From the NCBI GenBank assembly GCA_958298945.1, contig OY282610.1, positions 26,734,167 through 26,798,166 on the forward strand: DNA of 64,000 nucleotides, read 5' to 3'. The translations under genes and the position numbers were made by a program. Within the stretch, counting starts at the first letter, position 1, and each line of letters starts with the position of its first letter. This document shows, piece after piece, positions 36,701-48,269 of the stretch. The notes beneath the pieces were generated by a model. It saw nothing but the letters and a program-made list of their open reading frames with translations. It made no database searches and was not told the DNA's origin. The DNA is from Atherix ibis (taxonomy: Eukaryota; Arthropoda; Insecta; Diptera; Athericidae).

Positions 36701-38900
36701 AAAAAGTTATCCTTTCAATATTTGTTCATTTATTTTTCTGTAACTTTTTAGCATCTTTCAATATAAAAACTTTTCTTATAAATAACAAAAAATGGAAGAA
36801 AAATATTTGTAAAAAATTTTGTTTTTCTTTTTTTCTAATCACTTGAAATTTTGTTGTTTTATTTTTTCTTCAATTTCGATTTAATGTGTTTACTTATTTG
36901 ATATTGTTACTGATTCGGCTAAAAAAAAAAATCCTCTGGCAAGTATAAAAGTTCTTATAAAAATTATGAATTTTTCTTTTAACCACCAAAAATGAAAGAG
37001 GGTGAAAAAAATATTATAAAGCTTAAATTTTTTTTTCACCCCAAATTAAATTTTTTTCTTTTTTTTGCCTCACATTTTGATGGTATAAAGATAATTCGAT
37101 TTATTTTTTTTTTTTGTAAATATTTCAATAAGTAATACAATTTTTTTTGTTCTCGTTTTTGGGAAAAAATATATTTTTTTCTTAAAATATTTTTTTAAAA
37201 CAAAAAACTACCACGGAAATATTGTAGAATTATTAAATAGTTCAACAGAACTGTTATTGTATCACTTATTAAATTATCCTTTTTAAAATATAAAATATGG
37301 TTTTTGTAACAAAATATAAGTACTCATAATTATTTTTTTTAAATACTACTACTAATATGCTTTTGGGTATATTATCATATATAATATTTAGTAAAAAGGA
37401 ACCTAATAATAATAATTAAAGTATTAATTATCATAATTATTTTTATGCAAAAGTAAAAGTTAATGAAAAAATATTGAATACTAAATAAATAAATTAAAAA
37501 ATTATATGTGAAAGCTTATGGTAGTTAATGAGAACTTTCTTTGTCATTATACAAAAGAAACAAATTATTTTAATGAATAAATTTTTTATATAAAATTATG
37601 AAAGGACCACAGTTATTGACTTAAAATAAATTTAAATTAAAATGGACAATAAAAAAACCAGAAATTTTATAATTAAAGAAAATATTATTTTTTTTTTTTT
37701 AAAAGCTTTATTGAATTATTAAGTTTTTTTATGAGTTAGTCTGAAAGTACCATATTTTTATTTTTTGTGTAATTAAATTAATTTGTCTTTTTTTTTTTTT
37801 TGATTTTTGTTTAGTCCAACCGAAAATACACATTTATAATACGTTATACGTAATAATATTATAGTAACTGTATTAAAGACACCAAAATAATATCATCGTC
37901 CTCATATCACAGTAACGGCTAGTTCGGAGAGGATATTAATTATAATATTTAACATTTATGCGGAGAGTAATTCTTTTATCATTTTATAAATAATTCATTC
38001 ATTTTTAATATTCAATATAGTAAATCTTAAAAATTACCTTCAAAATTTTCTTATTTATCTTGCATTTCAAAAAAAAAAAAAAATAATTTTTACCAAATTT
38101 CATTTTAAATTCTGAATTCTTTAATCAAAAAAAAATACAATAATTTTACTGTTTTTAAAATTATTGTTAAAAAAATTAAATACAATAATTTTACTGTTTT
38201 TAAAATTAAGGGAAAATATTCCCTTTTCATTTATTTGAACAAAAAAAAAATACTTAAATTATTTTTATTTTCTATATATATAAAGTTTCCTTTAATCTCA
38301 CTTTTAACTTCTTCTTAATGCTAATATTTATTAGTAAAATATAAAAATAATTATTGCTTAGCAGTGTATTAGTAAAAAAAAAAATAATAATTATTTTATA
38401 TCAAAATAAAATAAAATATTATCTTTTATTTAAGCTTTTTATTAAATATAATATTTGTTATTTTTTTCTTTTGTGGAATTTTTTTTTAAGCTTTCATATT
38501 AATATAAATAAAACACATTTTCAAGCTTATGCAAATATTTTCTTTTAATTTTTAAATAATAAAAAAAAAAAATTTAATCATTTTGTTTAATAATTCTTTT
38601 TTTTTCTTCTTTTCAAATTAATATTTCTATATAAGATAATTTATAGAAGACGATAAAAATCAAAATAAAATAATAGAAAATAAAAAAAAAAACAAAAAAA
38701 ATTATAAATATTGGCACTTGTTTGTTTTTTTTCCTCTTTGCATTTTCTTAATTAATAATTTTTTTAATAATATTAGTTAATTTATAATATTAAGATTATA
38801 TTGTATATTATAGGGAAAAAATTGCAATCAGAAACGAGAAGAAATGTGGTGAAGTGAAAAAAGCTCCCAAAGAAAATTTGTAAGAAAAAAATTTCATCAA
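33703..38900. other. Extreme AT desert, no gene
   Basis: More than 5 kb of almost pure A/T with long A and T runs. No credible coding frame, RNA gene or transposon motif is seen. The small open frames (for example 33693-33908, 36280-36519 and 38354-38548) are phenylalanine/lysine/asparagine-rich artefacts of composition. Near 38137-38205 the words TACAATAATTTTACTG and TTTTTAAAATTA are directly repeated about 50 bp apart. Confidence 0.6.
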
Positions 38901-38907
38901 AAAGAAA

Positions 38908-39057
38908 CTAATTAACCGATCGGCCGCTTATAGTGGTGGCGGCGGCTTTCGAAGCATTCGGATTGGAAGTCATCGAGTACTGTTGTAAGGTTTTCGGTTG
39001 ACAGCCATCAACTTTGATGGTTTGATGGAATGTTTTTCTGGACCATTTGGTCTCCAT
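38908..39057 (-). CDS. Candidate alternative terminal exon or 49-codon small ORF
   Basis: A sharply less AT-rich island at 38915-39060, flanked by desert, holds an open minus-strand frame. The ATG at 39057 sits in a good fly start context (CAAAATGG) and begins METKWSRK; the frame ends with AAATTISGRSVN and TAG at 38908. It lies about 550 bp downstream of the stop of the ZP-N gene on the same strand. A possible alternative donor (GAATG/GTAACC at 39616) in the last known exon would enter this island in a different frame, also open for about 34 codons. It may be an alternative 3' exon, a conserved 3' UTR block or a small ORF. No pyrimidine-rich acceptor is obvious. Confidence 0.3.
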   Translation of the reverse strand: METKWSRKTFHQTIKVDGCQPKTLQQYSMTSNPNASKAAATTISGRSVN

Positions 39058-39611
39058 TTTGTTTGGTAGCTTTTTTCGTTAACCGTGAATTTTTCTCTTT
39101 CTCTTTTGTATAGTTTTTCTTTCTTTCTTTTTAATTCGCATTTGAATTCTTACAACTATGGTTATTATTATTAATATTAAGATGGGGGAAAAAAAAACAA
39201 ACCAAATTAAATCATATATTAATAATAATAACTTTTTTTTTAAATATCATTTTTAAGCTTACAAATTTTGATCATTCATTTATTTTTTGCTAAATTATTA
39301 TATAAAATATTTAGTAAAATGGTAGTTTTCTTTTTTTTTATTAATATTATTCAAATACCTTTCAAAGTGATTATCGTCGATGAGAATATGTTCATTACTT
39401 TGTAAGGTTTTACTGGTAGAATATCAGGTTAGTTTCACTTGAACTCTTGTTGACAAATTTGTAGAGTAGAAATTTACTCACAAAAAAAAAAAAAATTAAT
39501 TGAAATATTTTATTTGCTTTTGAATTTAGCCAAATTTGATCCCTTTTGATATCGTTTGATAAAATTATATTGATATTGTTGTCATAGAAGAAAATAGTAC
39601 CGGAAAAATGG

Positions 39612-42600
39612 TTACCATTCGGATGGTCCGTCATTGCTTTGTGATTTAAAGGTGCTGACACGAGATGTCTCCATATATTGTGTTCGTACAACATTTCCGT
39701 TACGCGTTGGTGGCTGTGGACGTTGTTGGAATGTTGTCTATATGAAAATGGAAAAAATTAAAAAATTAAAATTTAAAAAAAAGACAACAAAAATTTTTTT
39801 TAACAATAAAAAAATGATTTAAAAAAAAAAAAATTCAAAGCTTTCTTTGACAAAGGCGGTTTTATCTTACCATAATCCTTTGTGATCGACGAGCTTTTGG
39901 TGTTACATCTGGTGAAGAGATATCAGATTCATGATCTGGAGCAGTCCAATGTTCGGTGAATTCGCTCGCCGATCGTGCAAGACTTGGATGGCTAATAGAT
40001 CGCTGGACTGTACTACCTTCATAACCTTCTTCGTCGTAATAGTGTGGCCGATATAAGGAGCTGGCATCAGAGAAATTATCAAAGTGGTCGGGACGAGCAA
40101 AGTCAACTGTCATTTCGGACATGGAACGCATATCGACATTATCGGAACGGTAAGAGGATCGCGAAGCGCGACGTGATCTCTGGTTAACTTGGTATCCAAT
40201 GTTTGTTGGAGGCATGGGGTCATTGCGTATTGTTCGAACACTGGAACCACCATCGCTGTCGTATTCGTAGAGAGTTGGCAAGGAGCTACGACGCGAGCGT
40301 GTGTCCCACGCTTCTTTCTTTTTATAGCGTTTCGGTGCACGCGCTTCGTTATCGTCTTCTGGTGGAGCAAGAATTCGAATAAGAACGTCCCAGGCTTGAG
40401 GCTGGAAGATTCGTTCATAACGCACATCGTTGCGGATCCTCTCGAAATCTTCGCGGACTACTGCTTCCGTCAACATTGTTCTCAAGTGGGATTCAGTTGT
40501 TATTATTTCTTTCCACCTGGCCTTGTCTTCGTAGCTGAGCTGTCTAGTTAGCGGATGTGCACTGGATTGAATTGATGTGGTATCATCTGGTTCGGGCATG
40601 TCAGCATCTTCAAGTACACGAATAAGCACATCCCAGTTGGGAACGGCCTTATCTTCTGGAGGGATTTCAATTGGTTTCATATTGCCAACAAGCTGAGGAC
40701 TGGTTAATTGCAGACCACTTTCGTTTATGTATTGTGGTGGTGGAATGTTCATTGCGCGCTCCATTTTTGGCGTCAATGTCAGACCAGAGGCACTCGAAAT
40801 ATCAGAGAAATTCTCCCATTGCTGTTGGTTTTGATCGTCAGTTGGATAGTTGCGAATGGTAACATCCCAGGTTGGGTCGATAATTGATTTCGCTTTGTAT
40901 TCAGTGATGCGGCGCTTATGGCTTTCGATGTCTTCAATGGTCTTCTTCTCCGTTATTGTACGCAAGAAAACATCATCAACAGTATGCGAGGAGATCTGCG
41001 GTTTCTTGACTACTATCGGTGGCTCGGGCAGTGCTTGTTCAATTTGGACAGACGAATGATACGTCATCGGATAAAGGTGAGACGAATCCAGCATCTCGCT
41101 CATTGAATGGGTATCCGTCATTTCAGTTCCCAATGACACCAAGCTGCGGGTTTCACTCACTGGTGGACCATCAGCAAGATCTTCAGGCCACATATGACGT
41201 TCGATGCGCTGTTAAGTAGAATATAGTTAGTCCTTTTATATATGTGCGATTATAGGCAAAGAAGAATTCATACCGTTTCTTGTTGTTTGTTGTATGATTT
41301 GTTGAAAGTGGAAGACGGTTCGATATATTTCGGGATAGCATGCAATTCGGGTACATACGTGAACTGGCTATGCGCAACGTCCTGAGGTAAAGAGTCGATG
41401 GTTAGTACACTTTCGCGGTCCTCGTGCGTTTCCATGATTGTAGAGAGGTTATTGCGATCATGGCGACTCGCCGCTAAACTCTCAGTATCAGAGGTCAAAG
41501 GCGACGGTGGTGGTGGTGGAGCACGTTTTACTCTTACCTGAACATCAAACTTGGGGGACTGCTCCTTGACAGCAATAGGATGGCGCGGTACCATTGATGT
41601 TTGTGCCATTGTATTGGCTGCTTGGAATTCCTGGGTATGGCCATAATTTTCACTATAAATACTAGAAGTCTCTTGAACAAATGCACGATTATCGTAGCTC
41701 CCAGCCGAGCTAACTGGCAGTGACCTAACCAAAAAGAACATTCAATATTGACTTGGGTAAATGGCCAAATAGAGGTGGCGCTCTCTTACCTTGTGTCGAT
41801 TTCTTCGATTTCTGAATGAGATTCGCTTGGATAGTCGGACGGTATCGTATCAGAATTGAGTAGACCATCACTTCCCGACGAGCTGTGTACAACAGCGAGT
41901 GGAGCGTGGGCGCGCGGAATTTTCAATCCTTCAAAGTGCGAAATATTGCCAAGACTGCTGCCGCTCAATTTTGTTATTTCAGAGCCGGTACCCAGCGATA
42001 TTGGCAGACGTCTCACAACCGGAACTGGTCTGCGACGCAGGCAATAGTACGAGACACCAAGTCCCAGCAGTAGCAGGGTCAGAAACATTATGGCGCATAT
42101 TATAAGCAGAATTTGTATGCCTCTCAATGGTTGGCCAATCACCGGTGACGGGAGGACCTCACTCAAACTGTAAGAATATACAAAGTGAAATAAACTAAAA
42201 AAGATCTTGAACGAAATGAGATGACATACATTGGTGCTTGCAGCCCAGCTGGAATAGGTGCTACCGGCGGCGGATAACGGCAGACAATTGTAATGATTTC
42301 ATCACCGTCCATTTCCAAATCACGATGGAAACGCACAACAATATTATTCGTAAACACACGTTGTGGATCCTAAATGGACAGACGGAGATCATGCAGTTTA
42401 ACAATTTGATTGGCATTTCATTTAATCAGTAAATTCGTTTACCTGTTTCGTTCCACATCCTTTCAATGGCAACTCAAGCATGTAGGAAAGCTCGCCGGTT
42501 CCTTCTATTTTACAGGCGCTGTTACGATTTGGGTCCGCATACACAATACCGAAGAACTTCTCTTTGAATTTCATATCGACCTGAATTAAATAAACAAATT

Positions 42601-45600
42601 AACACAATTCGTATCATAATAGCAACAATCATTTTAGAAAGTGAAAATTTATTCGAAATTCATCGAAGAACAAAATTATAAATCCTCCTCGAAAGGATGG
42701 TATTTACTTACTTGCATTGAACCAGCTCCACAATTCAGTGTGGCCTTAGTGCGATTCAAATAAATAATGGGACTCAACTCATCTAATTTCGTCACCTGAA
42801 ATAATGCAAAAGAATATTATGCCCATTTTCCAAAAAAAAATCCCAAAATAACTGATGGAAATAAGTACATTGGAAAAATCCTTTCGCAAAATTATCAAAA
42901 GTATTGACAGAAAAATACACTTTCGTGCCAGATTGATACTCGTCGAAGCAATAAATCGAATAAAGTTTCAATTTTATGTCAATTTAAGGTGACAAATTCA
43001 AGTGAACTTTTGGCATTTTTATTTTTGATCAGTAAAATATATGAGAACCAATATATTGAAAAGCATGAATTTTTTATTTCCAGTCAAATCGCAAAGTTTC
43101 AACAATTCTAATACGAGGCAACAAATTTATACGTGACACTTGTGAAAGTGAACTTAGAACAAACTAAATTGTACGATATTTTTTCCATATTCAATAAATA
43201 AATAATTAATTTAATTTTACAAAAAGAAAAACCTTTCACATTTCTTATGAATATCTTTTTTTTATAAATGTTTACTCGTAATTTTTGTTTTTAACTCGAA
43301 AAATGAATTTTCCAAAACTTTCCAATTTGGAAACAAAAAATATCTTTAAAAAAAAACAAATTTAAAATTTCGAAGTTTAATTAAAAAATAAAATAAATTT
43401 TATTATAAGCAAAAAATTGTTTAGTCAAAATATTTTTTAAAAATAAAAAAAAGAAACAAAATTCCGAATCAAAATTTAAGGGAAAAACTAAAAATTAATT
43501 TTTTGTTAGAATAATTTATAAAAATTTTGTGTGAAAACGGAAAATTTTCAATAAGAAAAATTTTGTGAAATCGTTGAAATCTGATACAATTGTTTTTTAA
43601 ATAAAAACATTCCAATTAAAAATGAAAAAGTTAAAAAAGAAAATTTTCTGTTTTAAAAAATCTTTGGGGAAAAAACTGTCCTGCAAAATTTTGCATAAAA
43701 ATTTTTTCATAACAGAAATTTCCTTTAAAAGATTTTGTAATAGAAAATTTATCTTAAAAGACTTTATACATTTTTAATTTAAATAACAAATTTACTCCTT
43801 AAAAATTTCAGGTGAAAATGGAATCTTTAAAATAAAAACTATTCTGTAAAATTGTCCAAATCTGGCAATTTTCAATTAAGGTTCATAAAATCTTTTTCAA
43901 TAAAAATTAAAATTTAAAAAAAAAAATTTTTTTTGTTCAAAACTCTTGATGGAAAAAAATGCCTGTAAAATTTCCTTTAAAAAATTGTTGTAAGGAAAAT
44001 TTCTCTTAAAAGGTTTTTATAAAAAAAAAATTCCTTTCAAAATTTGTTATAAATAAAATTTTTCTCAAAATATTTTCACAAAAAAATAATTCCTAACAAA
44101 TTTGTTTTAAAAGAAAGTTTCCTTTAAAAATTTACTGTAAGGAAAATTTTCCGTCATATAGAAATTTTCGTTCAAAATTTGTTATCAAAAAAATTTCCCT
44201 TATCCTTTAAAATTTTTTCAAAAAGAATGTTTTCCTTAAATATTGGTTTTTTCTTATGAAATAAAAAAAATGCCCATTAAAAATATTTCAAAAGGACAAT
44301 TTCCCTAAACAGCTTTTGATAAAGAAAATTTCCCTCCAAAATTTGTCATTAAAAAAAATGTCCCTTCAAAATTTCTTATAGAGAAAATATCCCTTAAAAA
44401 TTCTGATAGAGTAAATTTCCGTTAAAAGATTTTTACAAAGAAAATTTCCCTTAAAATTTTTTTTAAAATTAAAGTTTTCCGTAAAAGTTTGTTGTAAATA
44501 AAATTTCTCTTAAAAAATTTTTTTTAAAAAAAATTTCTTCTAAAAACATTTCATAAAAAAAAAATTTTCAGAACGAAAATTTCCCTTAAAATATTTTTAT
44601 AAAGAAAATTTCTTTTTAAAATTTGTAATATAGAAAATTTCCCTTAAAAAATTTGCATAGGTAAAATTTCCCTTAAAAGATTTTCACAAAAAAAATTTCC
44701 CTTCAGAATTTGTCATAAAAAAATTTCCTATCAAAATTTTTCATAAAGAAAATTTACCTTTTTTTCAGTAAAATACACAAAAAAAGCATAAAAATTTTTT
44801 TTTTTTGTGTTTGGAAAATTAAATTGTTTTTAAAAAAGTTTATGAAAAATTGAGTTGCAAAGTTTTTGAAAAGAATAAATCCAGTCAGAAAATGTTCCTT
44901 TGTTAAGCACTTCTCCACCTTTGGGACTAAATTGAAATTCTTCCAAGGTAATCATAGAAGATGGAATCTCAATTTAGATCGTTCAGAATAAATTGCCTCT
45001 AATGAATCTTAATAAATAAACGAGTACGTGTCGATTTATGGTAGATAAAGTGGATATGCCTTAGCTTTTTGCAATTCGACGACTTCTTCTAAAAAATTCT
45101 AAGAATTTTTTACCAGTTGCCTTATTGGTTATTTTTTTTTTCAAATCATTTTCTATTTAAGGGTTGAATTTGATTCAGTCATAATTTTTATTAAACGAAT
45201 GGAAAAATAACTTGATCAAGGATGGAAATGGTTTAGTTATATTTTTTCTGAAATGTCCTTTTTTACATATTTTTTTTTTTACAACACGCTTAGGCACGTT
45301 CGGAAATATTTGAAAATGATTATTTACTTTGTGTGTGCTCTTACGAGTACATTTTAGGAGATTTAGATAGAAATACGATGAAACATAAAGGACTAAATGA
45401 AAAGCCTCCATACCACTGTGTATTTCCGCAAATATACTGAAATCTTCTTAATTATGTACGTAACATTGCTCTTAGATACTCGCACAAGCCCACCAAAATC
45501 CTATTTGCGGTGTATTACAGAAAAGACACACATGACATAGCAAAGTACAACAGGTAAAAATAAAGAGATAGAATTCGTGTAAAAATAAGTCGAAACTAAA

Positions 45601-48269
45601 TAAAAACTTTAATCAGGACGACTATTCATGGCAATGTGGAATAATTCACATAGATCTAGGATGGTAAATAATGTTTTAGCGATGAAATGGCTGAATTGTG
45701 TATGATTAACATTTGCTATTAATTAGAAAATGTTATAGATTAAGGGATGGTGTACGAGTATATGTGCTTCTACCAGGATAGGTAATTGGTTAAGTAATTG
45801 CGTTTTGGAAAAGTGAATAAATGTCGACACTGAGAAAAGCCTTTTTACCTGTTAGATCCGATGAATTTACACATAAAAGGATATTTGCTGATAGTGATGG
45901 GAGTGTTTGTGTTAAGTATGTACATTTCTGTAGTGCGAAGATAGTAAAAAGGACATGGAATAAAAGTATTTCTCTATAGTCAACAATAAAATGCGTTAAT
46001 GTGTGATTGATTTATGGCTTTCGCTTCTTTATTGCAGTGGAGGATTTTGCTATTGAATTTATTCATTTCGGATTTGTTCGGTTGATATTACGGAATTTCT
46101 GGAGTGCCTAAAATGAAATCTGAAATAAACCGACAATTCGGAAAGTGTCGGTCATTGCACTCATCAAATTAACAATTTATCAAAATGGCCAAAAATTAGG
46201 CACACCACACACCTTAACATCAATTCTGATCCCAAAAAATTCTACTCTTACAAATTTTAATCGTGATTTGTGTTCACATTAATCGTGATATTGCTAAATA
46301 GTCCAGTTGTCTTAGAGATTTGCCTTCTTTTGATACTTTTGATCATTTATCTATTTTCTTATCCTAGCCAATAATTACAATTAAGATAAAAAAATGTTGC
46401 TAGAAAAAGATTTATTTTCTAAAATATTTTTTACATATGCGGTTTTTAAAATGCAAACTAATTTTTCTGAGTAAAAGGATCTGAGGAAATCGAATTTATC
46501 AATAAGACTATTGAAACTAGGATTTTTTAATTTAATTGTCTTTAAAAACAATAATTGTGGGTGGCGTTTTAAAAATATTTTTCAAAAAGGCAAGATTTTT
46601 AGGGAATAATTTTTTCCGTAAAAAAAACTTTCTGATTTGATATTTACAATAAAAAATTCCCTAACAAAAGTGTTTCACTTAAAAGGTTAAAGTCCTGGAA
46701 GAAAAATTTATTAAAGAAAATGTTTTCATCAAATTTTTATTGTTGATTTTAAGTAAAGTTTGAAGTAAAAAATTTATGCAGCTTAAAAATTCTTTTAAAA
46801 AATTTTTTCCTATCTTAAAAAAGTTTATTTGTAATTCAGGTTAATTTAATCTTTAAAATTTATTTAAAAAAAAACATTTTTTTTAACTAAAGTTTTTTCA
46901 ATATTTTAATTTTTTATTTTTTAAATGATTTTCTAAGAAAAAGCTTATATTGAAAAATGTTGTTTCCGTTTAATGAAATATTTTTTTTAACAAAAATTTT
47001 TCAACAGTAAGTGAAAAAAGGAGAAAAAAATTAATTTACAATGAAAACATTCAAAAAATCGATCAGATTTACTAATTAAAATAATTCAACGAAAAAATTC
47101 AACGAAAATTCTTATAAATATTATTTTCTCAAAAATTATATATTTTAGGGAAAAATTGTTAAGATTTGTGATTTTTAAATTTATTGGAAAAATATTAACT
47201 TAGAAAAATTTTAATTAAAAAAATTATTCAAATGTTCACTCAAAATATTCTATAAAAAAAAGTCATTTGGGAAAATTGTTCACATAAAAAAAATTCTTGG
47301 ATTATTTACCAAAAAGATTTAAAGAAAAAATATTAAAATAAAATTTTCTTCAGCTTAAAATATTTCTCGTTCCATTTAAATTTTCAGTAGAAACGTTCTT
47401 TTTTTATATTTTATTTTAATAATACAATAAAAAAAATATAATTTCAGAAGCTTTTAGAAAATTTTTTATCGAAATTAATTTAGTAAAAATTTTGAATAGA
47501 ATTTTTTTGTTTGAAAGAATATTAGATTAGCTTTTCTAAAAGCGAAAAAACAAAAAAAAAGTGAAATTCAAAAACACTTTAGAGGTAACTTGTGACTATT
47601 TTTTTAGTTTTTTGAAATAATTTGCATTAAAAATGTTTAGTAAAAAAATATTTTTGGAGTTTAAAAACTCTAAAATATTTAAAATTTTAATATGTCTAAA
47701 AATATTTATATGAAATTTTTTAAACATTTATGATTGTAAAAATAAAAAAAAAATATTCTGCACTTTTTTCTCAATTAAAAATTTCCTAATTTACATTTTT
47801 TCCTTTTAGAAAAATGTGCCATAACACAAAAGTTTAATGGTTAATTTGCAATAGAGTTTATAGCAAAACTATTGAAATATAAATGCCTTAAAAATAATTT
47901 TTTTGTTAAATTCGGAAAAATTCAATTATTAAAAATTATAAAATATCCTTTTTGTATTCAATTTTATTAAAAAAAAAAATAATTATAGAATAATTTCAGT
48001 AAACTTTTCTGAAACTGAAATTTTTATTAGCATTTATTTAACTTTTCCAACAAACATTTTCTAAAAAAAAGAAAAAAATCTTATATGGTAAAAGGTCCTT
48101 TTCGACTTACCTTTCCATCAAGAGTCGCTTCCTCCGGTAGTCCTTTGCCTTGATACTCAACATTGTTCGCATGCGAGGCGTAATTTGATTGACCAAATGC
48201 GACTGTGGCGAATGCTATTAGCAAAAAATTAACCATCCAAATGGACTTTTTCGACATTGTTAACCACAT
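39612..48269 (-). CDS. ZP-N domain single-pass membrane protein with long cytoplasmic tail, 8 coding exons
   Basis: Coding exons (minus strand order): 48269-48111, 42795-42712, 42580-42443, 42369-42230, 42167-41790, 41724-41274, 41208-39871, 39737-39612. Every junction has GT and AG, phases agree, and the total is 2814 nt (937 residues plus TAA). In order: signal peptide to about residue 26 (FLLIAFATVAFG then QS), ZP-N domain about 57-160, a short proline-rich linker, a transmembrane helix about 190-215 followed by LRRRP, and a Ser/Thr/Pro-rich tail. The start may be Met1 (48269) or Met5 (48257, MSKKSIW); the latter has the better context, and an AG directly precedes 48269, so a 5' non-coding exon is likely. 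ZP proteins usually polymerise at the apical surface or cuticle; here the ZP-C half is missing, so a role other than filament building is possible. I do not recognise the gene name. Confidence 0.9.
39871..41724 (-). other. Cytoplasmic tail exons with repeated W/F-D-V-x-x-R motif
   Basis: Two large exons encode about 600 residues of low-hydrophobicity, probably disordered tail. A short motif recurs: FDVQVR (359-364), DDVFLR (528-533), WDVTIR (564-569), WDVLIR (642-647) and WDVLIR (723-728). The last three are spaced 78 and 81 residues apart. A second repeated element is ENFSDISS (582-589) and DNFSDASS (827-834). A polyproline stretch (APPPPPSP) lies at 368-375. Basic serine-rich segments such as RRSSLP, RRASRSS and ARSAS are candidate kinase sites. 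The pattern suggests several docking sites for one cytoplasmic partner. This is inference; no domain family was recognised. Confidence 0.8.
42230..42795 (-). other. ZP-N domain exons of the gene
   Basis: Three exons encode the extracellular module. Four cysteines stand at residues 75 (LNCGAG), 104 (NSACKIEG), 123 (LKGCGTK) and 157 (TIVCRYPPP). This is the ZP-N pattern, in which C1 pairs with C4 and C2 with C3. One N-glycosylation sequon (NRT, residues 67-69) precedes the first Cys. Immediately after C4 the chain runs into a proline-rich linker (PPPVAPIPAG) and then the membrane helix. There is no ZP-C domain and no visible furin site (R-x-x-R/K-R) in the linker. Confidence 0.85.
43640..44780. 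repeat. Intronic AAAATTTCCCTTAAAA minisatellite
   Basis: About 30 degenerate units of roughly 33 bp combine AAAATTTCCCTTAAAA with ATTTGTCATAAAG or TTTTCACAAAG. The units are best preserved at 44300-44760. A looser version extends left to about 43200. It lies wholly within the first intron. Confidence 0.85.
46540..48060. repeat. Loose AT-rich intronic repeat region
   Basis: Recurrent words such as TTAAAAAATTTTT, GAAAAATTGTT and AAAATATTT appear without a strict period. It is probably a strongly decayed relative of the minisatellite at 43640-44780. No gene is seen. Confidence 0.45.

Larger units (their letters stand above)
42796..48110 (-). other. First coding intron, 5.3 kb, repeat-filled
   Basis: The donor GTAAGT (minus strand) at 48110-48105 and acceptor TTTCAG at 42801-42796 bound a 5315-bp intron, against 75-150 bp for most other introns of the gene. 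It contains a clear minisatellite at 43640-44780 and looser AT repeats at 46540-48060. Between about 44900 and 46400 the sequence is less repetitive and could hold regulatory elements; no open frame of note is seen there. Confidence 0.8.

Noticed and set aside
39862..39870. Read-through end of the large tail exon (IMVR then stop)
   Set aside because: A good donor (GTAAGA) follows the ATG codon at 39871 and a phase-matched exon ending SNDGPSEW lies at 39737-39612, so splicing is preferred; an unspliced isoform remains possible.
40189..40551. 120-codon plus-strand open frame
   Set aside because: Antisense to the large tail exon of the ZP-N gene, which has consistent splice sites and phase; several similar antisense frames at 40671-42105 are rejected for the same reason.
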